Below are positions 16,637-29,037 of a DNA stretch of 35,200 bases, one piece after another; within the stretch, counting starts at the first letter, position 1; the number at the start of each line of letters is the position of its first letter. The notes under the pieces are model-generated. The model was not told where the DNA came from. It made no database searches and worked only from the letters and a program-made list of their open reading frames with translations. Source of the DNA: Aquitalea pelogenes (GTDB lineage: Bacteria; Pseudomonadota; Gammaproteobacteria; Burkholderiales; Chromobacteriaceae); the NCBI RefSeq assembly GCF_001515305.1, contig NZ_LNQV01000043.1, positions 1 through 35,200 of the forward strand, read 5' to 3'. A program made the translations under genes and the position numbers.

Positions 16637-16658
16637 CTCAGCTGTGCCACACAACAGA

Positions 16659-17411
16659 TCAAGACCGTTCGCGCAAGGTATACCCCGCCGCCGTCAGTGC
16701 CTTGCGCCATTCGGCAATGGCAATGTCCACCAGCTGGCGCTGGCCGGTGAAGCCGAAGTCGATGTGCATCTGCGGAATGGTTTCGTTGCCAAAACTGGGC
16801 AGGCTGGACAGCTTGAGGGCAGGATAACGCTGGCTGAAATCCTGCATCAGGGTGATCAGGTCGCCCTCGCGCGCATTCAGCGCAATCACCCCGGCTTCCA
16901 CATCCGGGCTGTCATTGAACAGATGGCGGTACTGGCTGTCCAGCACCCATTCGATCATCGGCCAGGCCATGGCGGGAAAGCCCGGCACGAAATGCACATC
17001 ACCATGGGAGAAACCGGCAATCTGGTTCACCGGATTGGGGATGATGCGGCTGCCTGACGGGAACATCGCCATATTGATGCGGTGCGGATAGGCATCCTCG
17101 CCAAAGCGTGCCTCGATCAGCGCACCGGCTTCGGGGTGAACCTCCAGCGGCAAGCCCAGCGCCTGTCCGGCACAGCTGCGGGTGTGGTCGTCCGGGGTGG
17201 CACCGATGCCGCCAAAACTGAACACCAGTTCGCCGCTGGCAAAGGCACGCTGCAAGGCGGCGGTGATGCGTGCCTGGTCGTCACCCACGTACTCCGCAGC
17301 GGCCAGGCTCAGGCCACGCGCCGCCAGAATGCGGATCAGGGATTGCAAATGCTTGTCCTGCCGTTTGCCGGACAATAATTCATCGCCGATGATGATGGCT
17401 GCAACGTTCAC
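16659..17411 (-). CDS. CinA-like molybdopterin-binding domain protein
   Basis: A 250-residue protein made of the MoCF-biosynthesis (MoaB/MogA/CinA N-terminal) fold only. The start AAIIIGDELLSGKRQDKH (residues 4-21) and FSFGGIGATPDDHTR (64-78) are the classic blocks. FVPGFPAMAWPMIEW matches the region after the first domain. The C-terminal pyrimidine-nucleotide deamidase domain of full-length CinA is absent; stand-alone versions are common. Its biochemical role is unsettled in this subgroup. It uses a GTG start (17409-17411) preceded by AGAGGTG. It is the last gene of the minus-strand run that includes liv and ydcF, with a 33-bp gap to ydcF. Confidence 0.88.
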   Translation of the reverse strand: MNVAAIIIGDELLSGKRQDKHLQSLIRILAARGLSLAAAEYVGDDQARITAALQRAFASGELVFSFGGIGATPDDHTRSCAGQALGLPLEVHPEAGALIEARFGEDAYPHRINMAMFPSGSRIIPNPVNQIAGFSHGDVHFVPGFPAMAWPMIEWVLDSQYRHLFNDSPDVEAGVIALNAREGDLITLMQDFSQRYPALKLSSLPSFGNETIPQMHIDFGFTGQRQLVDIAIAEWRKALTAAGYTLRERS

Positions 17412-17444
17412 GCTTCACACCTCTTGCTCGGAGTTGACCCGGCA

Positions 17445-18236
17445 TCAATCCGGCTGCGTGGCCCTGCCGTGCAACCAGCCTTGTACCGAGTAAAAGAAAA
17501 TGCCCAGCCATTCGCGCAAGGCGGAATGGCATTCCTGCATGGCCCGCCCGGTGGGCAGATACCAGGCCAGCCCTGCGCCATCATAACGGACAAAACCGGT
17601 GGGTGCAGGCAGCACATTCAGGCCCTGGGCCTGAAAAAACGGCAGCGCGCGGCGCAAATGCCAGCCCTGGCTGACCAGCACGATACGGCTGATACCGGCC
17701 TTTTTCAGCATGAGCGCACTGTAACGGGCGTTCTCCAGCGTGGTATTGGACTGCATTTCCACCCAGCGTACTGACAGGCCGTAGTCCTGTTGCAGGGTTC
17801 GCGCCATCACCTCGCCTTCCGGCTCGCCACCATAGGGCGAGCCACCGGTCACCAGCAGAGGCAGATGAGTGCGCCGTGCCAGAAAGGCGGCGTAGCGCAG
17901 CCGGGTCTGGGTATCGGCACTGGGTTCGTTACGCTCGTATTCGGGAGCCGGTTTCTTGCCGCCGCCCAGCACCACGATGGCCTGTTGCTGTTGCAGCTGG
18001 GCCGTGGAAACGACGGGGTAGCGCTCCAGTCCGCCATTCAGCCACATGGCAGTACGGGGAATGGACAACAGATAGGCCAGCAGCAGGCCGACACATACCA
18101 GACTGGCCCCCATGGCAGGCGCACGGCGGCGCAGCAACAGCCCCAGGGCGACGGGGAGAATGAAAAGCAGCGGGGGCAATAAAAAGGCCCCGAAGAGCTG
18201 GTGGACCAGTACTTCGGGGCTAATCGTTGCTGTCAT
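17445..18236 (-). CDS. YdcF/DUF218 (SanA/ElyC-like) membrane-anchored protein
   Basis: This 263-residue protein has two N-terminal membrane helices (about residues 14-35 and 42-59) followed by the DUF218 domain. Domain blocks are AIVVLGGGKKPAPEY, PLLVTGGSPYGGEPEGEVM, SNTTLENARYSALML and VLVSQGWHLRRALPFF. Proteins of this layout (ElyC in E. coli) affect envelope and lipid-carrier homeostasis, but the reaction is not certain. It starts 15 bp after the livF stop, with AAGAG upstream of ATG 18236. It is therefore likely co-transcribed with the transporter, although no functional link is obvious. Confidence 0.88.
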   Translation of the reverse strand: MTATISPEVLVHQLFGAFLLPPLLFILPVALGLLLRRRAPAMGASLVCVGLLLAYLLSIPRTAMWLNGGLERYPVVSTAQLQQQQAIVVLGGGKKPAPEYERNEPSADTQTRLRYAAFLARRTHLPLLVTGGSPYGGEPEGEVMARTLQQDYGLSVRWVEMQSNTTLENARYSALMLKKAGISRIVLVSQGWHLRRALPFFQAQGLNVLPAPTGFVRYDGAGLAWYLPTGRAMQECHSALREWLGIFFYSVQGWLHGRATQPD

Positions 18237-18251
18237 TGAAGACTCTTTTGC

Positions 18252-18962
18252 TTACTCGCCGAGGTAGGCGTTACGCACGCGTTCGTCGTCGAGCAATTCG
18301 CGCGCCGGGCCACCCATGGTGATACGGCCGCTTTCCATCACATAACCGCGCTGGGACACTTCCAGGGCCAGTTTGGCGTTCTGCTCCACCAGCAGCATGG
18401 TCACGCCTTCCTTGGCAATCATCTGGATGATCTCGAAGATCTTTTCCACGATGATGGGCGCCAGTCCCATGGACGGTTCATCCAGCAGCAGCAGCTTGGG
18501 CTTGGACAGCATGGCACGGCCCATGGCCACCATTTGCTGTTCGCCGCCGGACAGGGTGCCGGCCAGCTGCTTGTAACGCTCTTTCAGGCGCGGGAACAGT
18601 TCGTACACGCGCTCGATTTCGCTCTGGATGGCCGCCTTGTCATTGCGGTAGTAGGCACCCATTTGCAGGTTTTCTTCCACCGTCAGCTTGCTGAAGATGC
18701 CACGGCCTTCCGGCACCATCACCAGACCATGACGCACATAGTCGTGGGACGGAATGGTACCGTTCAGCTTGCCATCGTAAGTGATGCTGCCGCCGGACGG
18801 CTTCACCATGCCGATCAGGGTTTTCAGGGTGGTGGTCTTGCCGGCACCGTTGGCACCGATCAGGGTGACCAGCTCGCCCTGGTTGATGTGGAAATCCACG
18901 CCACGAACAGCCTGAATGCCGCCGTAAGCCACTTGCAGGTTTTTAACTTCCAGAAGGCTCAT
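18252..18962 (-). CDS. livF: Branched-chain amino acid ABC transporter ATPase LivF
   Basis: A 236-residue ATPase, one of the two nucleotide-binding subunits driving Leu/Ile/Val import. Walker A is GANGAGKTT (residues 36-44), the signature LSGGEQQ (136-142), and Walker B LLLLDEPSMGL (156-166). The D-loop and H-loop region follows, ending LLVEQNAKLAL. MVPEGRGIF (81-89) is typical of LivF. Its ATG overlaps the livG stop by 4 bp (ATGA), so the two are translationally coupled. It ends just before ydcF. Confidence 0.96.
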   Translation of the reverse strand: MSLLEVKNLQVAYGGIQAVRGVDFHINQGELVTLIGANGAGKTTTLKTLIGMVKPSGGSITYDGKLNGTIPSHDYVRHGLVMVPEGRGIFSKLTVEENLQMGAYYRNDKAAIQSEIERVYELFPRLKERYKQLAGTLSGGEQQMVAMGRAMLSKPKLLLLDEPSMGLAPIIVEKIFEIIQMIAKEGVTMLLVEQNAKLALEVSQRGYVMESGRITMGGPARELLDDERVRNAYLGE

Positions 18963-19729
18963 GCGTGTGCCGCTCCCAGGTAAGCTTCAATCACTCTCGG
19001 GTTCTTGCGTACTTCTTCCGGAATGCCCTCGGCAATCTTCTTGCCGTAATCCAGCACCGCAATACGGTCACACAGACCCATCATGAGTTTGACGTCGTGT
19101 TCAATCAGCAAAACCGTAGTACCGCTCTTGGCGATCTTGCTCATCAGCTCCTTGAGCTCTTCGGTTTCACGCGGGTTCATACCGGCAGCCGGTTCGTCCA
19201 GTGCCAGCAGCTTGGGCTCGGTGGCCAGCGCACGGGCGATTTCCAGACGACGCTGGTGGCCGTAGGACAGGTTGCGGGCACGTTCGTCGGCCACGTCGGC
19301 AATGCCTACGTATTCCAGCAGTTCCCAGGCCTTGGCGGTAATCGCCTTTTCTTCCTCGCGGGTACGCCGGTCACGCAGTACCGCGCCCAGTGCGCCGGCC
19401 TTGGAACGGATGTGGCGACCCACCATCACGTTTTCCAGCGCAGTCATTTCCGCGAACAAACGGATGTTCTGGAAAGTACGGGCGATACCGGCGTTCACCA
19501 CCACGTGCGGCTTGGCCTGGAACAGGTTGTGGCCGTCGAAGGTGAAGGAACCTTCGTCCGGGACGTACAGGCCGGTCAGCACGTTGAACAGCGTGGTCTT
19601 GCCGGCACCGTTCGGGCCGATCAGACCGTAGATTTCACCCTTGTTGATGGTCAGGCCGACATCGCTCAGTGCGTGCAGACCGCCAAAACGCTTGTTGATG
19701 CCTTCGATTTTCAGCAGTACTTCAGCCAT
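18959..19729 (-). CDS. livG: Branched-chain amino acid ABC transporter ATPase LivG
   Basis: This 256-residue second ATPase subunit has Walker A GPNGAGKTT (residues 38-46) and NAGIARTFQNIRLF, the Q-loop block diagnostic of LivG. The signature is LSYGHQRRLEIARAL and Walker B is LLALDEPAAGMNP, with switch LLIEHDVKLMM. The C-terminal extension IAEGIPEEVRKNPRVIEAYLG is also typical. It starts 3 bp after the livM stop, with AAGG inside the livM end as ribosome site. It is coupled to livF by a 4-bp overlap. Confidence 0.96.
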   Translation of the reverse strand: MAEVLLKIEGINKRFGGLHALSDVGLTINKGEIYGLIGPNGAGKTTLFNVLTGLYVPDEGSFTFDGHNLFQAKPHVVVNAGIARTFQNIRLFAEMTALENVMVGRHIRSKAGALGAVLRDRRTREEEKAITAKAWELLEYVGIADVADERARNLSYGHQRRLEIARALATEPKLLALDEPAAGMNPRETEELKELMSKIAKSGTTVLLIEHDVKLMMGLCDRIAVLDYGKKIAEGIPEEVRKNPRVIEAYLGAAHA

Positions 19730-19732
19730 GAC

Positions 19733-20815
19733 TTAACCTTTCTGCGCAGCCGCTTCTTTGGCGTCCTTGAATTCGGCCTTGCGGCGCTTGGACGGCAGCA
19801 TGCCTTCCGGACGAACCAGCATCATCACCACCATGGCAATGCCGAACAGCAGCATGCGGGCGTTTTCCGGGTCGATCAGCATGCGACCCATGGTCTTCAT
19901 CTGCAGCGGGCCAATCACGTCACGCAGGATTTCCGGCGCAATGGTCAGCACGACAGCACCCAGGATCACACCGGCGATGTTACCCATGCCACCCAGAACG
20001 ATCATGGCCAGGATCATGATGGACTCCAGCAAGCTGAAGGATTCCGGCGATACAAAACCCTGGAAGGCAGAGAACAGGCCACCAGCCACACCACCGGACA
20101 GCGCACCCAGTGCAAAGGCCAGCAGCTTGATGTTGCGGATGTTGATACCCATGGCCGAAGCGGCAATCTGGTCTTCACGCAGCGCAACCCAGGCACGGCC
20201 GATACGGGAGTGCTGCAGGCGGGAAGCCATGATCACCACGATGACGGTCAATACCAGGAACAGGTAGTAGTACAGATAGACCGGCGGCAGGGACATGCCG
20301 AACAGGTTGATCGGCGAACCCAGGTCGGCAGCGCCAACGCGGATCGGGTCGATCAGGTTGATACCTTGCGGGCCGTTGGTGATGTTGACCGGCGCGTTCA
20401 GGTTGTTCATGAAGATACGGATGATTTCACCGAAACCCAGCGTCACGATGGCCAGATAGTCACCCTTCAGGCGCAGTACCGGAGTACCGAGCAGAATACC
20501 GAAGAAGGCGGCAAACAGCGCACCCAGCGGAATGGTGACATAGAAGGGCCAGTGAATGCCGAAGTGCGGCGAACCCAGCAATGCGTAGGTGTAGGCACCC
20601 ACGGCATAGAAGGCGATGAAGCCCAGGTCGAGCAGGCCGGCAAAGCCCACCACGATGTTAAGGCCCAGTGCCAGCATCACGTACAACAGCGCGAAGTCGA
20701 CGATACGCACCCAGGAATTACCCAGCGCGCCGCCTACCACGAAGGGCAGTACGCACAGGGCAATGCCGCTGGCGATGAACAGCCCGATTTGTTTGGAATC
20801 AAATGCCTTGCTCAT
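19733..20815 (-). CDS. livM: Branched-chain amino acid ABC transporter permease LivM
   Basis: A 360-residue inner-membrane permease with eight or more hydrophobic segments. The LivM block GLLDLGFIAFYAVGAYTYAL and the cytoplasmic coupling loop SRIGRAWVALREDQIAASAM are clear. GALSGGVAGGLFSAFQGFVSP and MIVLGGMGNIAGVILGAVVL match the later helices. The C-terminus is a charged tail (KRRKAEFKDAKEAAAQKG). It pairs with LivH to form the translocation channel. GGGGAG precedes ATG 20815, 17 bp after the livH stop. Confidence 0.95.
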   Translation of the reverse strand: MSKAFDSKQIGLFIASGIALCVLPFVVGGALGNSWVRIVDFALLYVMLALGLNIVVGFAGLLDLGFIAFYAVGAYTYALLGSPHFGIHWPFYVTIPLGALFAAFFGILLGTPVLRLKGDYLAIVTLGFGEIIRIFMNNLNAPVNITNGPQGINLIDPIRVGAADLGSPINLFGMSLPPVYLYYYLFLVLTVIVVIMASRLQHSRIGRAWVALREDQIAASAMGINIRNIKLLAFALGALSGGVAGGLFSAFQGFVSPESFSLLESIMILAMIVLGGMGNIAGVILGAVVLTIAPEILRDVIGPLQMKTMGRMLIDPENARMLLFGIAMVVMMLVRPEGMLPSKRRKAEFKDAKEAAAQKG

Positions 20816-20832
20816 GTTATTTCTCCCCCGGA

Positions 20833-21762
20833 TCAGGCGCGGTCAGCCATCTTTTCGCCCAGCAGGCCGGACGGACGGAAAATCAGCACCAGGATCAGCA
20901 CCATGAAGGCAAAGATGTCCTGATAGTTGGAACCCAGGAAGCCACCGGTCAGCTGACCGATGTAACCTGCACCCAGGCTTTCGATGATGCCCAGCAGGAT
21001 ACCGCCGGCCACTGCACCACCCAGATTGCCGATACCACCCAGCACCGCAGCGGTAAACGCCTTCAGGCCGATCATGAAGCCCATATAGTAGTGAGCTTGG
21101 GAATAGTTGGTAGCAACCATTACACCGGCAATCGCACCCAGGGCGGAGCCCAGCATGAAGGTGGCGGAAATGATGGTATTGACGTTGACACCCATCAGGC
21201 CGGCCACGGCCGGGTTCTGACTGGTGGCACGCATGGCGCGACCCAGCTTGGTTTTCTCAACCACAACCAGGAGGCCGGTCATCAGCACCAGGCACAGCAC
21301 CACGATCATGATTTGCAGCTTGGTAATGCTGGCACCCATGATGCTGACGGTGTCTGCATTCAGCAGGTCAGGGAACGGGATGTAGTTGCGGCCCCAGATC
21401 AGGATGGCAATCTGCTGCAGCGAAATGGACAAGCCAATCGCGGTAATCAGCGGAGCCAGACGCTGGGCGCCACGCAACGGACGGTAAGCCACCCGCTCAA
21501 TGACAAAGCCCAGCAAGGCGCAAGCCGGAATGGCAACCAGCGTGCCGATCAGCACGATAGCCCAGCCTGGAAGGTCCACACCCGAGTGCATCAGGGTAGA
21601 AACGACGGTAATGCAAACCATTGCACCAATCATCACGACTTCGCCATGGGCGAAGTTGATGAGCCCCATGATCCCGTACACCATGGTGTAACCCAGCGCG
21701 ATCAGCGCATAGATGCTACCAAGTACCAGACCATTGAGGATCTGTTGGAAAAAAATGTCCAC
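20833..21762 (-). CDS. livH: Branched-chain amino acid ABC transporter permease LivH
   Basis: This 309-residue inner-membrane permease begins VDIFFQQILNGLVLGSIYA, followed by ALGYTMVYGIMGLINFAHGE, both LivH hallmarks. KTKLGRAMRATSQNPAVAGL is the loop that contacts the ATPases. GLKAFTAAVLGGIGNLGGAV follows. The frame is open to 21885, but the extra residues are not membrane-like. GTG at 21760-21762 has AAGGAG nine bases upstream, so I take that start. It is the first gene of livHMGF-ydcF-cinA. The usual periplasmic binding protein gene is not next to it. Confidence 0.94.
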   Translation of the reverse strand: MDIFFQQILNGLVLGSIYALIALGYTMVYGIMGLINFAHGEVVMIGAMVCITVVSTLMHSGVDLPGWAIVLIGTLVAIPACALLGFVIERVAYRPLRGAQRLAPLITAIGLSISLQQIAILIWGRNYIPFPDLLNADTVSIMGASITKLQIMIVVLCLVLMTGLLVVVEKTKLGRAMRATSQNPAVAGLMGVNVNTIISATFMLGSALGAIAGVMVATNYSQAHYYMGFMIGLKAFTAAVLGGIGNLGGAVAGGILLGIIESLGAGYIGQLTGGFLGSNYQDIFAFMVLILVLIFRPSGLLGEKMADRA

Positions 21763-21887
21763 GTGGGAGATCTCCTTTGATTTAAACGACCCAGCAGCTT
21801 GTAGGGCTTCCCCTCTTCTTATGCCACCTGTAGTTGTTGCCTGTCGTATCGAACCATTTTCCTGGTTTCTGTCTGACAGCCGCACGG

Positions 21888-21917
21888 ATTATGCGTGTGG
21901 ATTCAATCGACTGTCAA
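21888..21917 (-). promoter_or_regulatory. Sigma-70 promoter for the liv operon
   Basis: On the minus strand, TTGACA (21917-21912) is a perfect -35. CATAAT (21893-21888) matches the -10 at five of six positions, with an 18-bp spacer. Transcription would start near 21881, giving a leader of about 120 nt before the GTG of livH. Upstream DNA is AT-rich, which could act as an UP-like element. Confidence 0.7.
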
Positions 21918-22131
21918 TCTGAAAAACCGGTGAAAAACAGCAAAAAGGCAAATCATTTAAGATTATTACAAGTTATTGATTTTATTGACTTTTTCACAAG
22001 TATATTACTGCGCTGCAGCAAGATAATATCGGATATCTTCACTGCGCGAGAACACACCTGGCAAAGCCTGCATTTTCACATTTTTGACATGTTTCCCCTT
22101 GAAAATATTCGCAACCGAAAAGAAATGTTCA

Positions 22132-22176
22132 TTCGCATTCCAATGCGAACACAGAATTTTCGCACTCATTCGAATG
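22132..22176. promoter_or_regulatory. Pair of palindromes in the ast-liv intergenic region
   Basis: TTCGCATT (22132-22139) and AATGCGAA (22142-22149) are perfect inverted arms around CC. CATTCGAATG (22167-22176) is a perfect 10-bp palindrome 17 bp further on. Both share an ATTCG/CGAAT core. They lie about 215 bp upstream of the liv -35 box and may be operator sites. The 717-bp gap 21763-22479 otherwise holds only the liv promoter and the ast terminator. I see no supportable gene in it. Confidence 0.4.
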
Positions 22177-22389
22177 CATACAATCTTCGGGATACAATCG
22201 TCCGCCAGACTGAACACACCCCATGCCTGCAAAATTTTTGTCGGCTCACTACATCATTAAGCAAGCAGTACAGACAAAACAGTTTGTTGCGGCCTCTATA
22301 GCAAGAGTCGGGCCAGTTTTTTGGCGCTGAAAACGGGAAATTTGCCCCACAATGTGGCAAAAAATGCAGCAGCGCCCCATAACAGCACA

Positions 22390-22411
22390 AAAGCCACCCG
22401 CAGGTGGCTTT
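22390..22411 (-). terminator. Intrinsic terminator of the ast operon
   Basis: AAAGCCACC (22390-22398), loop CGCA, GGTGGCTTT (22403-22411). Read on the minus strand, the second arm runs into TTTT. It lies 68 bp after the astB stop. Confidence 0.85.
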
Positions 22412-22479
22412 ATACATAGACAGAAACAGGGCGACTGACCGGAATGAAGACATCGCCCTGCCCTGATGCATGATCTGGC

Positions 22480-26314
<3,835 letters not shown>

Positions 26315-26325
26315 GCTGTCTCTCC

Positions 26326-27345
26326 TCAGCCTTGCTGCAAGCCGACCACACGCACGGTGTCGCCGCTGCTTACACCCAGCGCCTGGGCGGCATCCGGATT
26401 GATGAAGGCCACACCATCGACAATGGCCACGCGGATGGCTGCCGCCACGAAGTCACCTACTTGCTGGTTGCACACCAGATGCATGCTGGCCTGGGCCGGC
26501 AGACTGGCGGCCACTTCCACCGGATGACAACGGTTGCGCTCCAGCGTTTGCAGACGGTCCAGCTCGGCAGTCAGCACCGCGCCACCATCAAAGATGTCGA
26601 TATAGTTGTCTGCCTCGAAGCCCTCGGTGGTAAGCAGCTGACAGGGACGCTCGAAATTGGCGTGGATCTGGCCAATCGCGTTTTGCGCATCGTCCGGCAG
26701 CAAGGGCACATAGATGGGATAGCTGGGCATCAGCTCGGCAATAAAGGTTTTGCTGTGGCCGACGAAAGCCTGTTCTACCTGCAGGAAATCCATATTGAAG
26801 AAGCGGCGGCCAATGGCGTTCCAGAACGGCGACTGACCGGCATCGTCATGAATGCCCTGCATTTCGGCAATGATGCGACGGCCAAAGCGCTGCCGCGCCG
26901 TGGCGATGAACAGCAGGCGGGCACGGGACAGCAGTTCGGCGGCCAGCGGTTCCAGCACGGTATCGGCATAGAAGCCGCACAGCTGCACCATGCCGGTAAG
27001 GTCGTGACAGATATTGAGCACATGCACCCGGTTGTTCACCTTGAGGGTGCGCGAGGCATGCACGAAGGTTTCGCTGCGGTAGCTGTAAAACGGCTCGTCA
27101 AAACCGGCACAGGCGCTGATGGAGGCAGTACCCACCACTTCGCCGGCGGATTCCAGCACGAACATATAGTATTCGCTGCCGGTTTCTGCGGTGGCTTCAA
27201 ACTCGAACGACGATGAGGACTGCTGGATCCGTTCGAACAGCTTGTCCCGATTGTTGGGCAGGCTGGTCACACCGATGCCGCTGGCTACGGCCATTCTTTC
27301 GATGGCGGGCAAGTCGGCAGTGCGGACTGGGCGCACGATAAACAT
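26326..27345 (-). CDS. aruF: Arginine N-succinyltransferase, alpha-type subunit
   Basis: A 339-residue protein, paralogous to the next gene. Shared blocks are FIVRPVRTADLPAIERMA, AEMQGIHDDAGQSPFWNA, ELMPSYPIYVPLLP and DIFDGGAVLTA. Departures from the beta copy include DTVLEPLAAELLSRARL where the beta subunit has FRANRNGGLLSKSR, part of the acyl-CoA-binding region. This suggests a different share of catalysis. In Pseudomonas the two are named AruF and AruG. GGGAGG upstream supports ATG 27345. The 108-bp gap from astC holds two stable hairpins. Confidence 0.92.
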   Translation of the reverse strand: MFIVRPVRTADLPAIERMAVASGIGVTSLPNNRDKLFERIQQSSSSFEFEATAETGSEYYMFVLESAGEVVGTASISACAGFDEPFYSYRSETFVHASRTLKVNNRVHVLNICHDLTGMVQLCGFYADTVLEPLAAELLSRARLLFIATARQRFGRRIIAEMQGIHDDAGQSPFWNAIGRRFFNMDFLQVEQAFVGHSKTFIAELMPSYPIYVPLLPDDAQNAIGQIHANFERPCQLLTTEGFEADNYIDIFDGGAVLTAELDRLQTLERNRCHPVEVAASLPAQASMHLVCNQQVGDFVAAAIRVAIVDGVAFINPDAAQALGVSSGDTVRVVGLQQG

Positions 27346-27370
27346 GGAAACCTCCCTCTGGGGGGTAAGC

Positions 27371-27427
27371 CGCTGCGCCGTTTCGCGGGCGCAGCCGTAC
27401 CCACAGCCACGGCAAAGCCTGGCTGTG
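27371..27427 (-). other. Two consecutive hairpins in the astC-aruF gap
   Basis: CCACAGCCA (27400-27408) pairs with TGGCTGTGG (27419-27427), and GCTGCGCC (27371-27378) pairs with GGCGCAGC (27387-27394). Neither is followed by a T-run. Placed between the first and second genes of the operon, they could be mRNA processing or stability structures that let astC be expressed at a different level from aruFG-astDB. Confidence 0.55.
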
Positions 27428-27453
27428 GTGTCTCTTGCGGGAAAAAACGGGGC

Positions 27454-28668
27454 TTACTTGGCGGCGACGAGTTCGGCCACGGCAGCATCAAAACGCTGCA
27501 GCGCTTCGTCGATGTCGCGGTCTTCCACCACCAGCGACGGTGCCATGCGCACGACATTGACACCGGCAACCAGCAGCAACAGCTGATGCTTGCTGGCAGC
27601 GTTGACGAAGTCCTTGGCACGGCCGGCAAAGGCATCGGTCAGTACGCAGCCCAGCAGCAAGCCCATGCCACGGACTTCCTTGAATACCTTGTACTTGTCG
27701 TTGATGGCATTCAGGCCATCGCGCAGGCGCTGGCTCTTGGCACGTACACCGGCCAGCACTTCCGGGGTGTTGACGATTTCGATCACCTTGAGGGCAACCG
27801 AGGCGGCCAGCGGGTTGCCGCCGTAAGTGGTACCGTGGGTGCCGACCGAGAAGCTCTGGGCAATCTTGTCGGTGGTCAGCATGGCACCAATCGGGAAACC
27901 GCCACCCAGCGACTTGGCGCTGGAGAGGATGTCCGGTGTTACGCCATATTCCTGATAGGCGTACAGCGAGCCGGTACGGCCCACACCGGTTTGTACTTCA
28001 TCGAAAATCAGCAGCGCATTGTGCTGGTCGCACAGTTCACGCGCAGCTTGCAGGAAGGCCTTGTCGGCCGGCAGCACGCCGCCCTCGCCTTGCACCGGCT
28101 CGATGACCACGGCGCAGGTCTTGTCACTGATGGCCGCCTTGAGGGAGTCGATATTGTTGAACTCGAAATGGTGGATGCCGGCCGGTACCGGGGCAAAGCC
28201 TTCGGTGTACTTGGGCTGGCCACCCACGCTCACGGTAAACAGGGTGCGACCGTGGAAGGAATTCTTGCAGGAGATGATTTCGTTCTTTTCCGGACCGAAA
28301 TGATCGGCGGCATATTTGCGTGCCAGCTTGAAGCAGGCTTCATTGGCCTCGGCACCGGAGTTGCAGAAGAAGGCACGATCGGCAAAGGTGGCGGAAGTCA
28401 GCGCATGAGCCAGTTTCAGTACCGGCTCGTTGGTGAACACATTGGACACATGCCACAGCTTGCCAGCCTGTTCGGTCAGCGCAGCCACCAGTTGCGGGTG
28501 GCAATGGCCCAGCGAATTCACGGCGATACCGCCAGCCAGATCAATGAATTCACGACCATCCTGATCCCAGACTCGCGATCCCAGGCCCTTGACCGGAATG
28601 AAGGCAGCCGGGCCGTAGTTGGGGACCATGACCTGGTCGAAATCAGCGCGGGTGATCGAATTGCTCAT
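27454..28668 (-). CDS. astC: Succinylornithine/acetylornithine aminotransferase
   Basis: This 404-residue class-III PLP aminotransferase is step three of the arginine succinyltransferase route, taking succinylornithine to succinylglutamate semialdehyde. Close relatives also serve as ArgD in biosynthesis. PLP lysine K252 lies in [14 protein letters not shown], with D223 in [32 protein letters not shown] and SFHGRT are substrate- and cofactor-binding blocks. GGAAGGGA upstream supports ATG 28668. It is first in the operon, so I name it astC (aruC) by context; sequence alone does not exclude a double role in arginine synthesis. Confidence 0.94.
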   Translation of the reverse strand: MSNSITRADFDQVMVPNYGPAAFIPVKGLGSRVWDQDGREFIDLAGGIAVNSLGHCHPQLVAALTEQAGKLWHVSNVFTNEPVLKLAHALTSATFADRAFFCNSGAEANEACFKLARKYAADHFGPEKNEIISCKNSFHGRTLFTVSVGGQPKYTEGFAPVPAGIHHFEFNNIDSLKAAISDKTCAVVIEPVQGEGGVLPADKAFLQAARELCDQHNALLIFDEVQTGVGRTGSLYAYQEYGVTPDILSSAKSLGGGFPIGAMLTTDKIAQSFSVGTHGTTYGGNPLAASVALKVIEIVNTPEVLAGVRAKSQRLRDGLNAINDKYKVFKEVRGMGLLLGCVLTDAFAGRAKDFVNAASKHQLLLLVAGVNVVRMAPSLVVEDRDIDEALQRFDAAVAELVAAK

Positions 28669-29037
28669 CTTTATAGTTCCCTTCCTGCTTGATCCTCCGT
28701 TTCTGCCTGCTGTCCGGGGCAGTAAACGGCATTGTTATGATTTAATACGCTTGAAATGATTCTAATCGAATCTTCCGGCCAACCCATATCCGGTTTGCGA
28801 CATCTGCTTATAAAATTACTTGACCTATCTCAAACCCGTCAAACCGCCATTTTCACCTTCATTTTCAGTATCTTGCAAAACAAATCGTCGCCACAGCCGC
28901 CATCTGGCGGTCAAAATGCTGCGCAGCATGCGTCCTGCCTGCCGTAATCGCGACATCCACACCGGCATCCCTTCCTTGCCGCCAGACGCAAAAAAGCCCG
29001 CATTGCTGCGGGCTTTTGCTTGGCAGATTGCCAGGAA
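28669..29037 (-). promoter_or_regulatory. 369-bp gene-free region upstream of the ast operon
   Basis: No supportable gene is seen. It holds a short palindrome, GATTC-TAATC-GAATC (28758-28772), beside TTGAAATGATTC. This is ArgR-box-like in its TGAA/ATTC content but not a clean match. TATTAA on the minus strand (28746-28741) is a weak -10 candidate. The far end contains the pnp terminator at 28990. No sigma-54 promoter (GG-N10-GC type) stood out. Confidence 0.4.
28990..29019 (-). terminator. Intrinsic terminator after pnp
   Basis: AAAAGCCCGC (28992-29001), loop ATTGCT, GCGGGCTTTT (29008-29017). The minus-strand copy ends in TTTTTT. It lies about 20 bp after the pnp stop. Confidence 0.92.

Noticed and set aside
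18965-20923. 652-residue plus-strand open frame opposite livG/livM
   Set aside because: Antisense shadow of two certain genes. Its Gln/His/Asp-rich composition has no domain logic, and it crosses gene boundaries.
21834-22301. 155-residue plus-strand open frame in the liv-ast gap
   Set aside because: No convincing ribosome site, no family resemblance and irregular composition. It overlaps the liv promoter.
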